Assembly: GCF_003014735.1 (NCBI RefSeq)
Contig: NZ_PYAX01000014.1
Span: forward strand, 121,685-185,684
DNA: 64,000 bases
Reading direction: 5' to 3'
DNA from: Saccharothrix carnea
GTDB taxonomy: Bacteria > Actinomycetota > Actinomycetes > Mycobacteriales > Pseudonocardiaceae
Both the position numbers and the translations under genes were made by a program. The notes beneath the pieces are model-generated. The model did not search any database. It was given only the letters and a program-made list of their open reading frames with translations, and was not told where the DNA came from. Each line of letters starts with the position of its first letter. Within the stretch, counting starts at the first letter, position 1. This document shows, piece by piece, positions 35,913 to 45,527 of the stretch.

Positions 35913-36044
35913 TCACCCGCCTCCCAGCAGCTCGATCACCCGCAGCGCCAGGTTGGTGGCGTTGATGGCGGTCGGCAGGACGATGAGCAACACGTCCCGC
36001 AGCCACTGGGGCTTCCGGTTCTCCTTCTTCCGCTGCTTCGCCAT
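35913..36044 (-). CDS. 43-residue membrane-type peptide at end of STAND operon
   Basis: A short open frame with a strong ribosome site (GGAGG four bases before ATG 36044). The peptide has a very basic start, MAKQRKKENRKPQ, followed by one amphipathic/hydrophobic helix of some 25 residues (LRDVLLIVLPTAINATNLAL...). It would lie in or on the membrane with a cytoplasmic basic end. It follows the third operon gene by 62 bases. Size and shape resemble small holin- or toxin-like peptides and also small membrane anchors; nothing in the sequence decides between them. Confidence 0.6.
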   Translation of the reverse strand: MAKQRKKENRKPQWLRDVLLIVLPTAINATNLALRVIELLGGG

Positions 36045-36106
36045 GGTTCCTCCGGTGCTCGGCGTTCGGTGCCTACACTCGAACAACCGTTCCCGGAAGA
36101 AGGGCT

Positions 36107-37480
36107 TCAGCCGCCCAGCAGTGTCGGCATGAGGTGCACCTGCTCGGCCAGGGTCGGCGCCCACGCGGGGTGCTCGACGTCCGGCAGGCCTGGCCGGGGC
36201 GCGCCGCGGCTGCGGATGCCCTCCGCCAGCGCCGTCAACCGCGGAGCCGGCGGGTCGTCGTGCCCTTGGGTGACCAGTTCGTCCACCAGATCTTGGAGCC
36301 GGCCCGCGGCGAGTTGCACGTGACGGCGCCGGTCGCGGAGAAGGTCGAGTCGCAACTCCGTGAGCGTCCGCACCGCCTCTCGTTCCAGCCGGGCCAGGCC
36401 GGCAGCGGGACCGAGCCTGGGGCGGCGGCGGAACCGCGGGTGGAAGACGTCGATCGTCAAGTGCTCTCGCGGGTCGTTCCCGCGCAGGGGCAGGCGTCCG
36501 GCCCACACCCCTGACGCCGACAGCTCCAGGGGGCCGATCGCCACGGGGAACGGCGTGCCGAACTCGTAAACCCGTGCCCACAGCTCGCCAGTCCGAGCTG
36601 CCCGCGAACCGGTCAGCACCTCCGCCTCGACGGTCGAACCCACCACGCGCCAGAGCACGTTGTGCTCCACCTCGCGCACCGACTGCGCGGGTACCTGGAG
36701 CAGGTCCACGGTGGCCTTCCTCCACTCGTCGACCGCGTACGTATCCGCCTGGTGAGGGTCCGGGGCCTGGATCCCCACCCTCGTCAGCTGCGCGCGGCCG
36801 TCCTCCCCTACGAGCCTCTCGTCGATTCGGGACAGTGCCTGGCGTAGTGGTGCGGCCTCTGGCTCGGCTGGGTCGAGCACGGCCGAGGCGGACCGGAAGA
36901 TCTCCCGGACTGCCGGGGCTGCGATGGTGTCGACCACCGGTACGTCGTCCCGCAACATCCGCTTCACCAACCCGGTGAGGGGCTCGAGGATTCCGTCGAA
37001 CGTTCGCCGGGCCGCTTCCTCGCCCTCGGCCGACAAGTCCGCGCAGATCAGCGAGAGGTGTCCGATCTCCGCATCGAGCAGCACTTCGTCGTAGGGAGCC
37101 GGTGCCCAGGCCGCTAACCACCGTGTGATCGCGAGGCGGGCGGTCGGGACGTGCAGGTCACCCGGCGTCCACTTCGCAGTGGCGACCAGGCGCGGTCTCG
37201 GGTCCTCGGTCCAGGGCGCGGCAGACCTGGCGGTCAACACCGCCTCGGCGACGTCCCAGCCGTACACCGGTGCCACCCACCCCAGGTCGTCCTCGTCGAC
37301 GGCCGCCTCGATCTCCGCGTGCGGTGGCTGGTCGGGAGCGAAGGGGTCCACGCTGAGCAGCCCGCCCGCCACTACCAGAGACGCCGCCCAAGGCGCAGAC
37401 CCGTGCGCGGCGCCTACGTGGATGGTGCCGATGCGGTCGATCGACACCGGGACGCCGGGGTGCTGGTGTGTCTCGGTCAT
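36107..37480 (-). CDS. Uncharacterised 457-residue protein, third gene of STAND operon
   Basis: Not recognised. It is soluble, acidic to neutral, with no signal peptide or membrane helix. The first half, with IGTIHVGAAHGSAPWAASLVVAGG and AEVLLTARS-like hydrophobic strands, looks alpha/beta; the C-terminal third is Arg/Leu-rich and probably helical (LERLEREAVRTLTELRLDLL-type, here LARLEREAVRTL). ATG 37480 overlaps the stop of the upstream gene (ATGA), so it is made together with it. Its function is presumably tied to the STAND protein encoded two genes upstream. Confidence 0.65.
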   Translation of the reverse strand: MTETHQHPGVPVSIDRIGTIHVGAAHGSAPWAASLVVAGGLLSVDPFAPDQPPHAEIEAAVDEDDLGWVAPVYGWDVAEAVLTARSAAPWTEDPRPRLVATAKWTPGDLHVPTARLAITRWLAAWAPAPYDEVLLDAEIGHLSLICADLSAEGEEAARRTFDGILEPLTGLVKRMLRDDVPVVDTIAAPAVREIFRSASAVLDPAEPEAAPLRQALSRIDERLVGEDGRAQLTRVGIQAPDPHQADTYAVDEWRKATVDLLQVPAQSVREVEHNVLWRVVGSTVEAEVLTGSRAARTGELWARVYEFGTPFPVAIGPLELSASGVWAGRLPLRGNDPREHLTIDVFHPRFRRRPRLGPAAGLARLEREAVRTLTELRLDLLRDRRRHVQLAAGRLQDLVDELVTQGHDDPPAPRLTALAEGIRSRGAPRPGLPDVEHPAWAPTLAEQVHLMPTLLGG

Positions 37481-38955
37481 GACGTCTCCTGGGAGTTTTC
37501 CTGCACGAATCGCTGGAGCGCTTCGAAGTCCGGGTGCCGCTCCGGCTGTCGTGGGCAGGTGCGCCGGTGCCAGTCGACCAACGCGGCCCAGTCCAGGCTC
37601 GACGTGGCCGGCGGCGCGCGGCTGATCAGCCGCGCCAGGAGCGGTTCGACGTCCACCGGGGGCCGTCGCCGGGCGTCGGCCTCCCTCGCGTCGTTGATGA
37701 GGCAGGCCGCGTTCTCCAGTTCATCGTTCGGCTCGGGTGGCGCCTGGACGGTCGGCTCGTGCACGACCCTCACGGCCCGAGCGTCTTCCACCAGCAGGGT
37801 GGAGAACGCGGAAGTGAACGTGACGGACAAGCTCAGCTTGGGGTTTTCGGACACGCCGCGCAGCTGGTTGCCGAACAGCCGCACCCACAGCTTGGAGACC
37901 CACGCGGATTCCACTCTGATCAGCAGGTCGTCGAGCGAGCCAGGCATTCGGTTGTTGTGAGCGTTCCACACCAGGCGTTGTGCTTTGTACGAGATGCCCT
38001 CGACAAATCGGGAGTCCGACAGGCCGTTCCGTTGTCCGACCTGTGTGGCGATGGTGCGAACAAGAGGCATCAACGACCGGCGCTCGACATCGCTCAGACC
38101 CAGCACAGCCAACCGATGGGTGATCACCAACCGCACGAAGCCCTCCGTGGTCATGTCCCGCACGACCGGGTCTGTGTGCACGGACCAGGCACCCCGCGAA
38201 CCACGGCGCTTGAGCAGCGGTCGGACCAGCGACTCAATGGTGCGGTCCAGCGGAAACGCACCCGACTGGCCAGCAAGCCTCAGGCGCGGCGACCGGTGCT
38301 CGGACAAGAAGTGGCCGGGCAGGTCGCCGAGCACCCAGCGCCACGGTTCACCGGCGACATACTCCGTCCACTGGTCGTCCCAGTCGTCGTGGGCGAGCAG
38401 CTTCAACTCGGCGACCATCGGGGTGCCATCGGGCTCGGGCCACGGTTCACCCGACTCGACGATCCGCTCCAGGTCCCGCACGGCGGATCGAGCCAGGAGC
38501 GAGCGCAGCCCCGCGATGGACGGCGGCGACACGTCGGCATCAGCCTCCGGCTCCCCGAACTCGGATCGCAGCAGGGCGACGAGGGCGTCGTCGGTCAGGG
38601 CCAGGCTCGGCTCCTCCCGGTAACGCCGGTAGAGGTGCTCGTCCAGGCTCGACGGCGTCCCGAACTTCTCCCGCAGGGCGATCGGCCAGGTCCGACCGAG
38701 CAGGTGGCCTACCTCGACCAGCCACGGGACCAAGTCACGCAGGGCCGCGCGCAGTCCCACCGGGTCCTCGGCCGGGGCGGGGTTCCGGTCCGCGCCGAGG
38801 GGGAACTGCGGTGCGGTCTCGGCCATCTTGGGTCGTAAGAGACAGACCCACACCCTTCTCTTCAACGCCCCTCGCGGTGGGCTGATCTTCTCGCGCGTCT
38901 CCCGGGGCAGGTCCTCGTCCCAGAACTCCTGCACCACCGCGCCGATGGAAGGCAT
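37477..38955 (-). CDS. Uncharacterised 492-residue protein, second gene of STAND operon
   Basis: Not recognised. It is soluble and rich in Arg, Leu and Trp (WPIALREKFG, WRWVLGDLPGHFLSEHRS, WVSKLWVRLFGNQL), mostly helical by composition, with no nucleotide-binding or catalytic motif that I can point to. ATG 38955 lies one base after the stop of the STAND gene with GGGGGAGA ahead of it; the open frame upstream to 38988 overlaps that gene. Tight coupling to both neighbours indicates a fixed stoichiometric or sequential role with them. Confidence 0.65.
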   Translation of the reverse strand: MPSIGAVVQEFWDEDLPRETREKISPPRGALKRRVWVCLLRPKMAETAPQFPLGADRNPAPAEDPVGLRAALRDLVPWLVEVGHLLGRTWPIALREKFGTPSSLDEHLYRRYREEPSLALTDDALVALLRSEFGEPEADADVSPPSIAGLRSLLARSAVRDLERIVESGEPWPEPDGTPMVAELKLLAHDDWDDQWTEYVAGEPWRWVLGDLPGHFLSEHRSPRLRLAGQSGAFPLDRTIESLVRPLLKRRGSRGAWSVHTDPVVRDMTTEGFVRLVITHRLAVLGLSDVERRSLMPLVRTIATQVGQRNGLSDSRFVEGISYKAQRLVWNAHNNRMPGSLDDLLIRVESAWVSKLWVRLFGNQLRGVSENPKLSLSVTFTSAFSTLLVEDARAVRVVHEPTVQAPPEPNDELENAACLINDAREADARRRPPVDVEPLLARLISRAPPATSSLDWAALVDWHRRTCPRQPERHPDFEALQRFVQENSQETS

Positions 38956-38956
38956 G

Positions 38957-41900
38957 TCATCTCCCCCGTACGTTGTCGAGCAGGCCACGCAGCGCGTGAA
39001 CAGTGGAACGGATCTCGAGCAGGTACTTGGTCGGGCTGAACGGCTGGTCCAGCGCGGCCGGCATGAGCGTCGGGTCGTAGCCGACGGTGTCCACCTCGAC
39101 CCCGTAGGGCAACGCGAGCATCCGCAGCGCGGCGGCGTGCTGCGCGGGTACGTAGATCGGGGTGGTGACGGCCAGGATGCGCTGGCCGGGGATCAGCTTG
39201 GCGAACTGCGTGGCGAACCAGGCGTAGGAGTCCGGGGTGTTGGCCCGCCGGTGCTCCGGGTCGCTGGACGGCGCGGCGGCCACGGCCACTCGGACGCCGC
39301 TCTCGGTCCGGTAGCGTCGCACGCCCCAGGTACCGCCCAGCAGTTCGGACTCCTCGCCCTCGACCGACTCGGGCTCGCCGAGCCGGAACGCGATCCGCGT
39401 GCCGCGGTCGAGCGCCTCGTATTCCTCGTTCAGGTCGGGGTGGCCGGCCTGCCGGGCGAGGTCGAACTCGTCGCCCTTGAAACCGCGGTGCCCGCCGAGG
39501 GCTACCAGCGACCGGGTGGCCACTGTGCCGTCGTCGATCAGCTTCGCGGCGTAGTGCGGGCGGTTGATGCAGGCCCGGAGCAACCCGCCGAGGATGACGA
39601 CGTGGTCGTACTCCGCGTGCCGGGGCTTCTGGGCCTGCTGCATCCCGAGGGCGTGGGCGCAAGCCGGCACCAGGGCCTCTTGCGCCTGGGTGAGCACGAG
39701 TTCGGTGGCTTCGTTGCGCTCGCGCGGCCGGCCGGTCAACGGGTCGATCCGGGTGTCCCAGCGGTCGGTGAAGCCGTGGAACCAGGCCAGCCGGTCGGCC
39801 AGGTCCACGTCGTCCTCGGCGAGGTGCGTGGGATCGCCTTCGAAGGCCCGCACCAGCTCGGCGACCGGGGGTGAGACGAGCCAGGTCGTGATGTCCGCGA
39901 CGATGTCGCCGGAGGAACCGACCTGGGGCACGGTCTCGAACTCGGTGCGCATAATGACCTTCCTGGTGAAGTCGGAGCCGTCCGGCGGCTCCGGCTGGGC
40001 GAACATGAGGTGCAGTTCCCGGTCCGCGAACTGCGACACGTCGTCGGGGACGACGTAATCCGCAGCGGTTCGCGCCGTACGGAGGGCGTGTCGGGCCAAC
40101 GCGATCTTCGTGGACAGCAGCAGCGACTTCGCGGTGTCGGACGAGTCGAAGGCTCCCGCCACGGCGGCTCGGGTGCTGGTGGCCCGGAACGCGAGTTCGG
40201 CGGCGCGGCGGAGGTGCGCCACCTTCTTCTCCCGGGAGCCGGGCAGCAGGACCGCTCGGTAATAAGAGACGAGCGCCTCGCCGTGCACGCACGAGACGCA
40301 CTCCTCCAGCTCCTCCGTCCCGTACCGGGAGACCCGCAGCTGGCCGACCCGTCGGTAGACCTGTTCGGCGGCGTCCAGGTGCGTCTCGGCGTTCGCCGGA
40401 TCGTGCTGGGCAAGGACGACTTCCAGACCACCGAGGTTGAACTCGGCGCGGTCGACGTCCGGGGCGTCCTCGGGGTTCTTGTTGTCCTCGACGTAGAGTC
40501 GCCGACGCTCCTCGGCGCTGTGCCGCAACTTCCGCTCGGCCTCGCGCAGCAGTTCCAGCACCACCACCCGGTCGGTCTCCGCCCCCGCGCGACCGCGCTG
40601 GAGCACCCCGACCATCGCCTCGACCCGTGACGCGGCCAGCCGATCCGCCCAGGAGTCGCGACCCTCGACCAGATCGAGGGCAGCTGCCGCGGCGGCGAGA
40701 CCCTCATCGAGAGCCTCACGCTTCGCTCGCCCCTCCAGCGTGCCGCTGAGGCGCAGCACGTAACGGGCCTTGCCACGCCAGGCGTCGGAGAGCCTCCTCC
40801 GCATGTCGTCGTCCGGTTCGCCATCGGCCAGCTCGATCATCTTCGAGTACCAGCCGGCTGCGGTCTTGGCGTCGTGCCGCTCCATCAACATGGCCAGGGA
40901 GTGCACGATCTGCACGTTGTCGGGCACGGGGTCGACCGCGTCGTACATCTCCTTCAGCGAGGTCCGGTCCGGTAATCGGCTGAGCAGGGCACGCACCGGT
41001 TCCGCGCCCAGCAGCGCGACGATGACCGCACCGTGCTCGGCCCGTTCCGCCGCGGTGTGCCGGCGGACCGCGGTACGGAACAGTCGGTGCATCAGGACGG
41101 TGTTCGCCCGCCGGTCCAGCGTGACGAGCCCCAAGGCGTCGAGTTGGAGGACGGCCTCCTCCACATCGGCGCACAACGCCTCGCCCAGCGCGCGCATCCC
41201 GACCGGCACCGGCGGCAACCACGCGATGGCGCGGGCGACGCGCCTGATCATCAGGTCCGGCTCCGCCTCGCTGACGGCGTGCCAGAATTGCTCCGGCGCG
41301 GTAGTCACATCGCCCGGAGACCTCCCGTCCCACCAATTCCTCTCGGTGGTGTCACCGAACCGCCTGCTGGCGTCGATCATCAGCGCCCGGCCGCCCAGGG
41401 CGGCACGGACCCTGTCGTCCACTTCGCTGTCGAACGCCGCGCGGACCTCGTCATCCGCCATCGGGCGCAGGGAGAAGAAGCTCTCGACGCGCGCCTTCCA
41501 GGCGGGGTTGGTGGTCGTGATCAACAGCAGCTGGCCCAGCGTGGCGTTCGGCACCGGCAGGCGACCGAGGTCGTCCGGGGAGCCGTCGGCGTTGTCCAGC
41601 ACCACCACCCAGGGGCCCGGAGCGGTCTCCAGCCGGTGTCGGGCCGCCTCGGCGAACGGCACCAGGTCGACGCTGTCCAGCTGCCCGACTGCCGGACCAC
41701 CCAGTTGCGCCAGCTCCGCTTCCGCGAGCGACGCGGTGAGCGCGGACCGGTCGGTGGCGTCGAGGAACCACCCGCACCCGTCGTCCGCCAGGCGGGCGAG
41801 CTCGTTGGCGAGCACGCTCTTGCCGACACCCGACGCACCGTGCACCGCGACCACGCCGCGCTGACCGCTCAACTCGGCCAGCGCGGCCCGCTGGTTGCCG

Positions 41901-42676
41901 TAGACGTGAGCCGAGGGCGCGGACCGCAGCTTCGGGTAGATCGTCGGGCGCGAGTTCTCATCGGGCGCGCCGAGCTCCGGGTGGGTGGACGCGTGCAGTG
42001 GGATCACGTCCACGAGCACGGCGAAGCCGTACAGGTCCCCCATGAGCTTGCGCTCGCCGGCGGCGCACGCGTCGATGTGGTGGGCGCCCTGCGGGCGATC
42101 CGGCGCGACCAGCGCCTGGGCTACGTCGACGACCACGCAGGCCGAGCCGTCGAGCCACGTCGGAGTGAGACCGCGGCGCTCGTAGACGTGCGGCTCGGCA
42201 GATCTGCGGGTGCGCACCCCCGGCTCGCGCGCGACCAGGTCCTTGGCGTCGCTCGCCAGGTCCACCATGACCATGGCGTGGTCCGCCTGCCCCTTCGTGC
42301 CCGAGCCCAGGATCACCAGGTAGGGCCGGAGGCCGGCGTCCTTGCACATCGCGGCGAAGACCAAGGCGACATCCAAGCACGTGCCGGAGTGCCGGTGCAG
42401 CACCCGTGCTTCGCGGATGCGCTGACCAGCCTCGGCGTGCCATTCCTCGAGGTTGTAGCGGAAACCCCGGGCCCTCAACCGCTCGTACAACGACTCCACC
42501 ACTCGCTCAGCACCCACCACCGGGCTCACCGCGCTGGTACGGATGTCATAGGCACGATCGAGCTGAAGACCCAGGCCCGGCAACGTCGCCCGAGTCGCGT
42601 AGCGGGCCAACCCGGCGAACCCATCCCGGTCGGGAACCCAAGGACGCCACCGGTCATCGTCGATGCGCTGAGTCAT
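38957..42676 (-). CDS. Transglutaminase-STAND NTPase-TPR-(YdcF-like) multidomain protein
   Basis: A 1239-residue protein. Residues about 80-190 are a transglutaminase-like papain fold (HSGTCLDVALVFAAMCKDAG with the Cys, then ADHAMVMVDL with the His). About 265-560 are a STAND/AAA NTPase with Walker A VHGASGVGKSVLA and Walker B WVVVLDNADG, followed by a winged-helix region. About 570-950 are TPR-like helices. About 1020-1239 resemble DUF218/YdcF: HVVILGGLLRACIN, VALGGHRGFKGDE, ANTPDSYAWFA, ILAVTTPIYVPAQHAAALR. STAND proteins are switch-type sensors that oligomerise on signal. First gene of a four-gene operon. A conflict or signalling role is inferred; the YdcF match is my least certain domain call. 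Confidence 0.72.
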   Translation of the reverse strand: MTQRIDDDRWRPWVPDRDGFAGLARYATRATLPGLGLQLDRAYDIRTSAVSPVVGAERVVESLYERLRARGFRYNLEEWHAEAGQRIREARVLHRHSGTCLDVALVFAAMCKDAGLRPYLVILGSGTKGQADHAMVMVDLASDAKDLVAREPGVRTRRSAEPHVYERRGLTPTWLDGSACVVVDVAQALVAPDRPQGAHHIDACAAGERKLMGDLYGFAVLVDVIPLHASTHPELGAPDENSRPTIYPKLRSAPSAHVYGNQRAALAELSGQRGVVAVHGASGVGKSVLANELARLADDGCGWFLDATDRSALTASLAEAELAQLGGPAVGQLDSVDLVPFAEAARHRLETAPGPWVVVLDNADGSPDDLGRLPVPNATLGQLLLITTTNPAWKARVESFFSLRPMADDEVRAAFDSEVDDRVRAALGGRALMIDASRRFGDTTERNWWDGRSPGDVTTAPEQFWHAVSEAEPDLMIRRVARAIAWLPPVPVGMRALGEALCADVEEAVLQLDALGLVTLDRRANTVLMHRLFRTAVRRHTAAERAEHGAVIVALLGAEPVRALLSRLPDRTSLKEMYDAVDPVPDNVQIVHSLAMLMERHDAKTAAGWYSKMIELADGEPDDDMRRRLSDAWRGKARYVLRLSGTLEGRAKREALDEGLAAAAAALDLVEGRDSWADRLAASRVEAMVGVLQRGRAGAETDRVVVLELLREAERKLRHSAEERRRLYVEDNKNPEDAPDVDRAEFNLGGLEVVLAQHDPANAETHLDAAEQVYRRVGQLRVSRYGTEELEECVSCVHGEALVSYYRAVLLPGSREKKVAHLRRAAELAFRATSTRAAVAGAFDSSDTAKSLLLSTKIALARHALRTARTAADYVVPDDVSQFADRELHLMFAQPEPPDGSDFTRKVIMRTEFETVPQVGSSGDIVADITTWLVSPPVAELVRAFEGDPTHLAEDDVDLADRLAWFHGFTDRWDTRIDPLTGRPRERNEATELVLTQAQEALVPACAHALGMQQAQKPRHAEYDHVVILGGLLRACINRPHYAAKLIDDGTVATRSLVALGGHRGFKGDEFDLARQAGHPDLNEEYEALDRGTRIAFRLGEPESVEGEESELLGGTWGVRRYRTESGVRVAVAAAPSSDPEHRRANTPDSYAWFATQFAKLIPGQRILAVTTPIYVPAQHAAALRMLALPYGVEVDTVGYDPTLMPAALDQPFSPTKYLLEIRSTVHALRGLLDNVRGR

Positions 42677-42999
42677 ACCCAGTCTCCGTTCCCAACAGTC
42701 CTCTTGCCCTGTGCAGGAACGTCGACGGGCTTGTACGCAGCGTTACAAACTAGACCGAACAGGTGACTTCTCGTAGTGTTGGTGTTAGGGCTTGGGTGCG
42801 ACGCACGCCCTACATCGGCTCTCCGCAGGACCGGGCAGCCGTTACCGCACCTTGCTGACCGTTCGATACGTGCCCGTGTGGCTGGGGTCCGAGCGAGCGG
42901 CGTGGCGACCAGGGCTCGACTTCGTGACCTGCCGGCACCGATCCGAGGACGTCACGCATGGTGTTGCGGGCGGGCGGAGGGGTGTCCGGGGAGCGTTCG
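42677..42999. promoter_or_regulatory. Promoter region of the STAND operon
   Basis: About 320 bases without a gene. An imperfect palindrome, TTGTACGC-A-GCGTTACAA (42731-42748), lies 55-72 bases upstream of the STAND start and is the only AT-rich, operator-like element. The remainder, downstream of the aminotransferase stop, shows no convincing terminator. Confidence 0.4.
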
Positions 43000-44451
43000 T
43001 CAGGGACGGTCCGGTGTGAGTTTGTGCAGGGCGGTGCAGAGGTTTTCCACCGCTTCGAGGACCTTGGCGGGCGGTGCGGCGGTGAAGCACAGCCGGTAGA
43101 AGCCTCCCGGGTCCTTTTGGTGCATCGTGGCGCCGGTGAGCAGTTTGACCTTGGCTTCGGCCAGGAGGTAGGCGGCCAGGTCCTGTTCCGGGTCGGTGGT
43201 GTCGGCGGAGCCGCCGAACAGGATGGCCTCCAGGCCGTCCGCCCGTGGAGCGTGGGGCAGGAAGTCGCGCAGGTCGAGCCAGAAGAACTGGGCGCTGTTG
43301 GTGCCTTGTGGGCGGTGGTACCTGATGCCGTGCTGGTTGAGGGTTTCGCAGATCGCGCGGAAGACGACCTGGAGGTTGGCGGAGTACTCGGTCATGAGGT
43401 CGTGCCACGCCGAGGTGTCCAGCGCGGCGATGGGGTCGACGTAGAAGTGCTTGAGCGAGTCGAACTGGCTGAACCAGGACAGCGCCCGCCGTTGTTCCAG
43501 CGGGTCGTCGGCGTCGGTCATGGCCTGCCGCACGTACGGTGACGGGGAGATGATGAAGCCCGCGCGGAAGCCGGAGAGCCCGAAGTCCTTGGCGAAGCCC
43601 CAGACGACGTGGACGCGGTCGCGGGCCCAGTGCCGCCAGGTCAGTTCCAGCGCGCTGACGAAGCGGTCGCTGGTGTGGGGCAGCTGGGAGTGCCGGTAGA
43701 TCTCGTCGGAGATGATGTGCATCTCCGGTGTCTTGGCAAGTGCCCAGTCGTAGATCGCATCGAGCAGGTCGGGGTCGTAGTTGCCGCCCAGGGGGTTGTG
43801 GGGGTTGGTGAGCACCAGCAGCCGCGGCGGCTGCTCGCCGCAGTCCTGGTAGGCCTTCTCCAGGTCGTCCACCGTCAGCTCGAAGGTGTCCGCGCCCGGC
43901 TTGTAGGTGGGTACCGGAACGCAGTGCAGGCCGGGCACTTCCTCGAACGACCAGTTGAAGCCCTGCCAGTACGGTGCGGGGATGAGCACGTTGCTGCCGC
44001 GGGGCACGGGGCTGGTGTCCGCGCCGCGCGGTGCGGGCACCGCGTTGTCCCGTGTCGGGGTTTGCAAAGCCAGGGCGATGATCTCCAGTGCGGCGGCCAC
44101 CCCGGCGGTCGGGTAGACGTCCTCGGGGTCGACGGGTGCGCCGAAGGACGCCGAGAGCTGGACGGCCATCGCGGCGGTCAGCTGCTGGGTGTCCTGCGGT
44201 GAGACGTAACGGGTCGACCGCTGCGGCAGCGGGTGCGGGAGGGCGCTGAAGACGCGTTCCTGGAGCAGCGGGTAGAGCAGGGCGTTCTCCGCGATGGACA
44301 GGTCGGTGATCACCTCGGACCGGCCGTGGCGCCGCAGCAGTTCGCGGAACGCGATCCCGCGCTGCTCCTCGTCGGGGATGCGCCCGAGGCGGGCCAGGTC
44401 ATCCGGGTCCAGCGCCTGCAACGGTGACGTCGAGTCGAGTTGGCGCGTCAT
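43000..44451 (-). CDS. Class I/II PLP-dependent aminotransferase, ACC-synthase-like
   Basis: A 483-residue fold-type I PLP enzyme. LTNPHNPLGGNYD is the PLP-binding Asn region, ISDEIYRHS has the Asp and Tyr that contact the cofactor, and VWGFAKDFGLSGFRAGFI contains the Schiff-base Lys. The order resembles 1-aminocyclopropane-1-carboxylate synthases and large aminotransferases rather than AspC. ATG 44451 follows GGAGG by six bases. It stands alone, with decayed sequence upstream and the STAND operon downstream, so no pathway is indicated. Confidence 0.85.
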   Translation of the reverse strand: MTRQLDSTSPLQALDPDDLARLGRIPDEEQRGIAFRELLRRHGRSEVITDLSIAENALLYPLLQERVFSALPHPLPQRSTRYVSPQDTQQLTAAMAVQLSASFGAPVDPEDVYPTAGVAAALEIIALALQTPTRDNAVPAPRGADTSPVPRGSNVLIPAPYWQGFNWSFEEVPGLHCVPVPTYKPGADTFELTVDDLEKAYQDCGEQPPRLLVLTNPHNPLGGNYDPDLLDAIYDWALAKTPEMHIISDEIYRHSQLPHTSDRFVSALELTWRHWARDRVHVVWGFAKDFGLSGFRAGFIISPSPYVRQAMTDADDPLEQRRALSWFSQFDSLKHFYVDPIAALDTSAWHDLMTEYSANLQVVFRAICETLNQHGIRYHRPQGTNSAQFFWLDLRDFLPHAPRADGLEAILFGGSADTTDPEQDLAAYLLAEAKVKLLTGATMHQKDPGGFYRLCFTAAPPAKVLEAVENLCTALHKLTPDRP

Positions 44452-44914
44452 GGCCGTCCTCCGCTTCGTGGGCGTGGCTGCACCCGAAGCCAAGTGCGGC
44501 CCGGCCGCCAAGGGCAACCACATTCACCCTCCCCGGTGGCGGGCATCCATCGCCCAGGTGAGACGACGGCGTGGAGATCGAGGAACGGTGCTGGTCGGAC
44601 GAATACGCACGCCAACAGTTCTGTCGGCGGAGCCGGTCCACCGCCGGGTCGGGCTGGGTGACGCCGCCGGGGAGAACCGGTTCGGGTGGTCAGGATCGGC
44701 CACGCCCGTCCGGTCGTCCGTCGCGCGGCACCGCGCACCCTGTCGGAGCGGTGGCCGGGTACGCGCCGGTGATGCCGGCTGCGGGGGTTCACGACCTGCG
44801 CGTCACCCACGTGGACTGCCCGCCGACCCCGCCACGGCGTTGGTCGCACCGGCACCGTCCAGGCCGGCGCACTCGGAGTGCGCGACCTACGCCGCGTATC
44901 ACTCCAACGTGTGA

Positions 44915-45024
44915 GGCCGTGGTGGACCAGGGCTGGCTTCCACGCCAGGTTGTAGACGTCCTGGATTCCGGTGCTGGCTCCGAAGGCGCCGGCGGGGGGC
45001 ATCACGTGTGCCGCGTCGCCGGCG
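44915..45024 (-). pseudogene. C-terminal scrap of FAD-dependent monooxygenase
   Basis: One frame reads AGDAAHVMPPAGAFGAST then GIQDVYNLAWKPALVHHG, the FAD-ribityl GD motif region of PheA/TfdB-type aromatic hydroxylases. Nothing of the family is visible on either side. The fragment is next to the transposase remnant at 45050, so IS-mediated deletion is likely. The bases between the aminotransferase start and this scrap (44452-44914) show no gene. Confidence 0.7.
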
Positions 45025-45049
45025 GGATCCAGCGCGTTCCGGCGTCGTC

Positions 45050-45295
45050 GTCAGTCGACTCGAGGCGGCCAAGGACGCCGAACTGCTCGTGCTGCGCCAC
45101 GAGATCGCGGTCCTCCGCCACCAACTCGCGGGCCCGGTCCGCTACGAGCCCGCGGGGCGGCATCGGCGCATCCAAGGTGAACTGGCCCGACTCGGCTATC
45201 ACATCGCCCTGGCGGTCTGGCAGATCCTGCATGATGCGGGCATCGACCTGGTACCACACCGCCGCGGCCCGACCTGGCGCCAGAGGTCAATCGCT
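45050..45295 (+). pseudogene. IS-type integrase/transposase remnant with internal deletion
   Basis: SRLEAAKDAELLVLRHEIAV is the N-terminal coiled-coil opening of actinobacterial integrase-core (IS3/IS481-like) transposases. It is followed without the expected 60-100 residues by RHRRIQGELARLGYHIALA and WQILHDAGIDLVPHRRGPTW, which normally precede the DDE catalytic core. The core itself is missing. The element is dead; from 45296 to the MerR gene nothing recognisable remains. Confidence 0.7.
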
Positions 45296-45527
45296 GTGCG
45301 CAGCCAGGGACCGGTCACCACGGAGCAGGTGTTCGAGTGCATGCACGCGACCTGCGCGAATGCCTACTCCTCCACGTCCGGGCCAGCCCAGTCGCATACC
45401 GCGCGGTGTTCCGGTGGCTGGCGCCGGCGGAGGGATTCGGGACGTCGGGAGGGCAACCGGCGCGATTCGCCGGTCGCCCTGCCGGAGCGTTGCTCGATCG
45501 ACAGTCGACGCCCCGGCCCTGCCTGCC

